A DNA stretch of 34,402 bases from Pseudomonadota bacterium (GTDB taxonomy: Bacteria; Pseudomonadota; Gammaproteobacteria; Burkholderiales; Burkholderiaceae_C), in contig CAUJHQ010000069.1 in assembly GCA_963204815.1 (NCBI GenBank), positions 1 to 34,402 of the forward strand, given 5' to 3'. The stretch's first letter is position 1. Every line of letters begins with the position of its first letter. Below are positions 32,755 through 34,402 of this stretch, piece after piece. The translations under genes and the position numbers were made by a program. The notes beneath the pieces are model-generated. The model was given only the letters and a program-made list of their open reading frames with translations, did no database searches and was not told where the DNA came from.

Positions 32755-33450
32755 TCAGGCGAGCTCGTCGAACAGCAGGCGGTGCTGGCGGAAGGCCCAG
32801 AGCGCCTCGTCGACCACGGCGTCGGCCTCGGCGGCGGTCACCGGCAGCGCCGACAGCGCGTCGCGGAACGACTGCTTCAGCGCGAGCGCGCGCGCCTCGT
32901 CGCCGAACTCGTAGAAGCGCGTGCCGGCGCCGGCGGCGATGCCGTAGCGCCGCGCCACCAGGCGCGCCAGCACCTGGCCGCCGGAAAGGTCGCCGAGGTA
33001 GCGCACGTAGGCGTGGGCGACGAGCGCGGTGGCCGGCAACGCGGCCAGCCGGCGCGCGTAGGCTGCGGCCGCCGGCGCCAGCGGCAGCGCGGCGGCCCAG
33101 TCGGCGCCGTGCAGCAGCGCGAGGTCGGCGGCGAGCGCGTCGGCGCGGGCCAGCGCCGGCAGGTCGAAGGGCTGCAGCAGCGGCGCAGCGGCCTGGGCGG
33201 CGAGCGCCGACTCGAGCGCCGCGTACACCGCGTGCAGGTTGCGCAGCATCGCGACGTAGCCGCCGCGCTCGAGCCGGCCCTGCAGCAGCGCGCCCATTGC
33301 GCCGGCGCGCTCGACGTCGGCGTGCAGGGCGCGCGTGCTCTCGCGCAGGCGCTGCGCGAGGTCGAAGGGCCGCGTGGCGATGTCCAGGAGGAGGCTCCGG
33401 TCGAAGGGTGTCGGGGCATGATAATTCGCGATTGCCCTGCCCGCCGCCAT
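32755..33450 (-). CDS. bphO: biliverdin-producing heme oxygenase
   Basis: A heme oxygenase that opens heme to biliverdin, the phytochrome chromophore. Up to 231 aa from the ATG at 33450. The proximal heme ligand is likely His43 in TRALHADVE, and the family signature [14 protein letters not shown] (151-164) is intact. The family core begins around residue 33; the first 30 residues are atypical, so the true start may be downstream, although no ATG or GTG is available there. The stop lies one base after the bphP stop on the opposite strand. The start shares the CATG with the prfC start. Confidence 0.9.
   Translation of the reverse strand: MAAGRAIANYHAPTPFDRSLLLDIATRPFDLAQRLRESTRALHADVERAGAMGALLQGRLERGGYVAMLRNLHAVYAALESALAAQAAAPLLQPFDLPALARADALAADLALLHGADWAAALPLAPAAAAYARRLAALPATALVAHAYVRYLGDLSGGQVLARLVARRYGIAAGAGTRFYEFGDEARALALKQSFRDALSALPVTAAEADAVVDEALWAFRQHRLLFDELA
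33418..33425. promoter_or_regulatory. overlapping -10-like boxes, possible bidirectional promoter bphO/prfC
   Basis: GATAAT on the plus strand (33420-33425) and TATCAT on the minus strand (33423-33418) overlap in one AT-rich octamer. The plus box lies 23 bases before prfC. The minus box would fit a bphO transcript starting inside the annotated frame, which would favour a later bphO start. No clear -35 on either side. Confidence 0.35.
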
Positions 33451-34402
33451 GTCCCAAGACGCCCCGACCCGCATCGAGAACCGCATCGACACCGAGGTGC
33501 GCCGACGCCGCACCTTCGCGATCATCAGCCACCCCGATGCGGGCAAGACCACGCTGACGGAAAAGCTGCTGCTCTTCTCGGGCGCGATCCAGATCGCCGG
33601 CAGCGTGAAGGCGCGCAAGGCGAGCCGCCATGCCACGTCGGACTGGATGGAGATCGAGAAGCAGCGCGGCATCTCGGTGGCCAGCTCGGTCATGCAGATG
33701 GAGTACCGCGACTGCGTGATCAACCTGCTGGACACGCCGGGCCACCAGGACTTCAGCGAAGACACCTACCGCGTGCTGACCGCGGTCGACGCGGCGCTGA
33801 TGGTCATTGACGCCGCCAACGGCGTCGAGCCGCAGACGCGCCGGCTGCTGCAGGTCTGCCGCGCCCGCAACACGCCCATCCTCACCTTCGTCAACAAGAT
33901 GGACCGTGAGGTGCAGGAGCCGCTGACGCTGATGGACGAGATCGAGCGCGAGCTCGGCATGGGCGTGGTGCCGTTCACCTGGCCGGTCGGCATGGGCAAG
34001 CTGTTCGGCGGCGTGCTCGACCTGCGCCGGCAGCAGATGCGCGTCTTCACGCCCGGCGAGGACCGCAACCGGGACGACGACGACATCATCGACGGCCTCG
34101 CCAACCCGGTGCTGGCCTCGCGCTTCGGCGCCGCCTACGAGCAGGCCGCCGGCGAGATCGAGCTCGTGCAGGGCGCCGCGCCGCCCTTCGACGAAGCCGA
34201 GTTCCTGGCCGGCCGCCAGACGCCGATGTTCTTCGGCTCGGCGATCAACAACTTCGGCGTGCGCGAGGTGCTCGACGCGCTCGTCGACCTGGCGCCGCCG
34301 CCCGGCGTGCGGCCGGCGATCCAGCGCGAGGTGAAACCCGTCGAGCCGAAGTTCACCGGCGTCGTCTTCAAGATCCAGGCCAACATGGACCCGGCGCACC
34401 GC
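33449..34402 (+). CDS. prfC: peptide chain release factor 3, 5' part (cut by window edge)
   Basis: The first 318 codons of RF3, open to the last base of the window; the full protein is about 530 aa. RF3 is a translational GTPase that recycles RF1 and RF2 after peptide release. GTP-binding motifs are complete: G1 SHPDAGKTT (27-35), G2 RGIS (73-76), G3 DTPGHQDF (95-102) and G4 NKMD (149-152). The start [13 protein letters not shown] is typical. It is divergent from bphO with overlapping start codons. Nothing suggests a functional link to the light module. Confidence 0.95.
   Translation, partial: MSQDAPTRIENRIDTEVRRRRTFAIISHPDAGKTTLTEKLLLFSGAIQIAGSVKARKASRHATSDWMEIEKQRGISVASSVMQMEYRDCVINLLDTPGHQDFSEDTYRVLTAVDAALMVIDAANGVEPQTRRLLQVCRARNTPILTFVNKMDREVQEPLTLMDEIERELGMGVVPFTWPVGMGKLFGGVLDLRRQQMRVFTPGEDRNRDDDDIIDGLANPVLASRFGAAYEQAAGEIELVQGAAPPFDEAEFLAGRQTPMFFGSAINNFGVREVLDALVDLAPPPGVRPAIQREVKPVEPKFTGVVFKIQANMDPAHR

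Overview
The window comes from a very GC-rich bacterial chromosome with densely packed genes. Gene content points to Burkholderiales, probably near the photosynthetic or formerly photosynthetic Rubrivivax/Roseateles-type lineages. The pointers are GTP-type PEP carboxykinase, the recG-oxyR-katG-dps order, a PpsR/CrtJ-type regulator beside a bacteriophytochrome, and UPF0149 and YegD-like genes. This placement is inference from gene families, not from a marker gene. I see no tRNA, rRNA, insertion sequence, prophage or CRISPR array. There is no gene-free stretch longer than about 300 bases.

Layout, left to right. 66-4969: an SsuA/TauA/NMT1-type ABC importer (binding protein, ATPase, permease) whose permease overlaps a PhoX-family phosphatase gene. 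A small exported EF-hand gene on the other strand splits the binding-protein gene from the ATPase gene. 4988-7902 (minus): methylmalonate-semialdehyde dehydrogenase followed by an exported M28 aminopeptidase. 8047-10362: a UPF0149 gene preceded by a 25-codon overlapping leader ORF, a convergent YegD-like Hsp70 and a 69-aa unknown. 10395-11452: a TetR regulator and a universal stress protein. 11532-15223 (minus): pckG, a DUF2332 protein and a metallophosphoesterase, very tightly packed. 15500-17966: a MOSC protein, an AbrB-type membrane protein (minus) and rlmJ. 17953-19317: an exported protein built of three degenerate repeats, overlapping rlmJ.

19321-23231 (minus): queA-tgt for queuosine synthesis, followed without gaps by two membrane-associated unknowns. 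23305-29114: recG, oxyR, katG and dps, a peroxide-defence block with a recognisable OxyR-like operator and sigma70-type promoter before katG. 29248-33450: ppsR, bphP and (minus) bphO, a red/far-red light-sensing module. BphO should make biliverdin, BphP binds it, and PpsR is the likely output. BphP ends in a PAS plus short helical segment with no kinase ATPase domain, the layout of the R. palustris BphP1 type that acts by binding PpsR directly. 33449-34402: the 5' part of prfC, cut by the window edge.

The points most worth checking are the kinase-less BphP/PpsR/BphO module, the three-repeat protein after rlmJ, the DUF2332 gene with no standard start codon for its conserved N-terminus, paired palindromes before pckG, the minus-strand terminator facing into mmsA, and a recurring -10-like box exactly six bases before several start codons, which suggests leaderless mRNAs.
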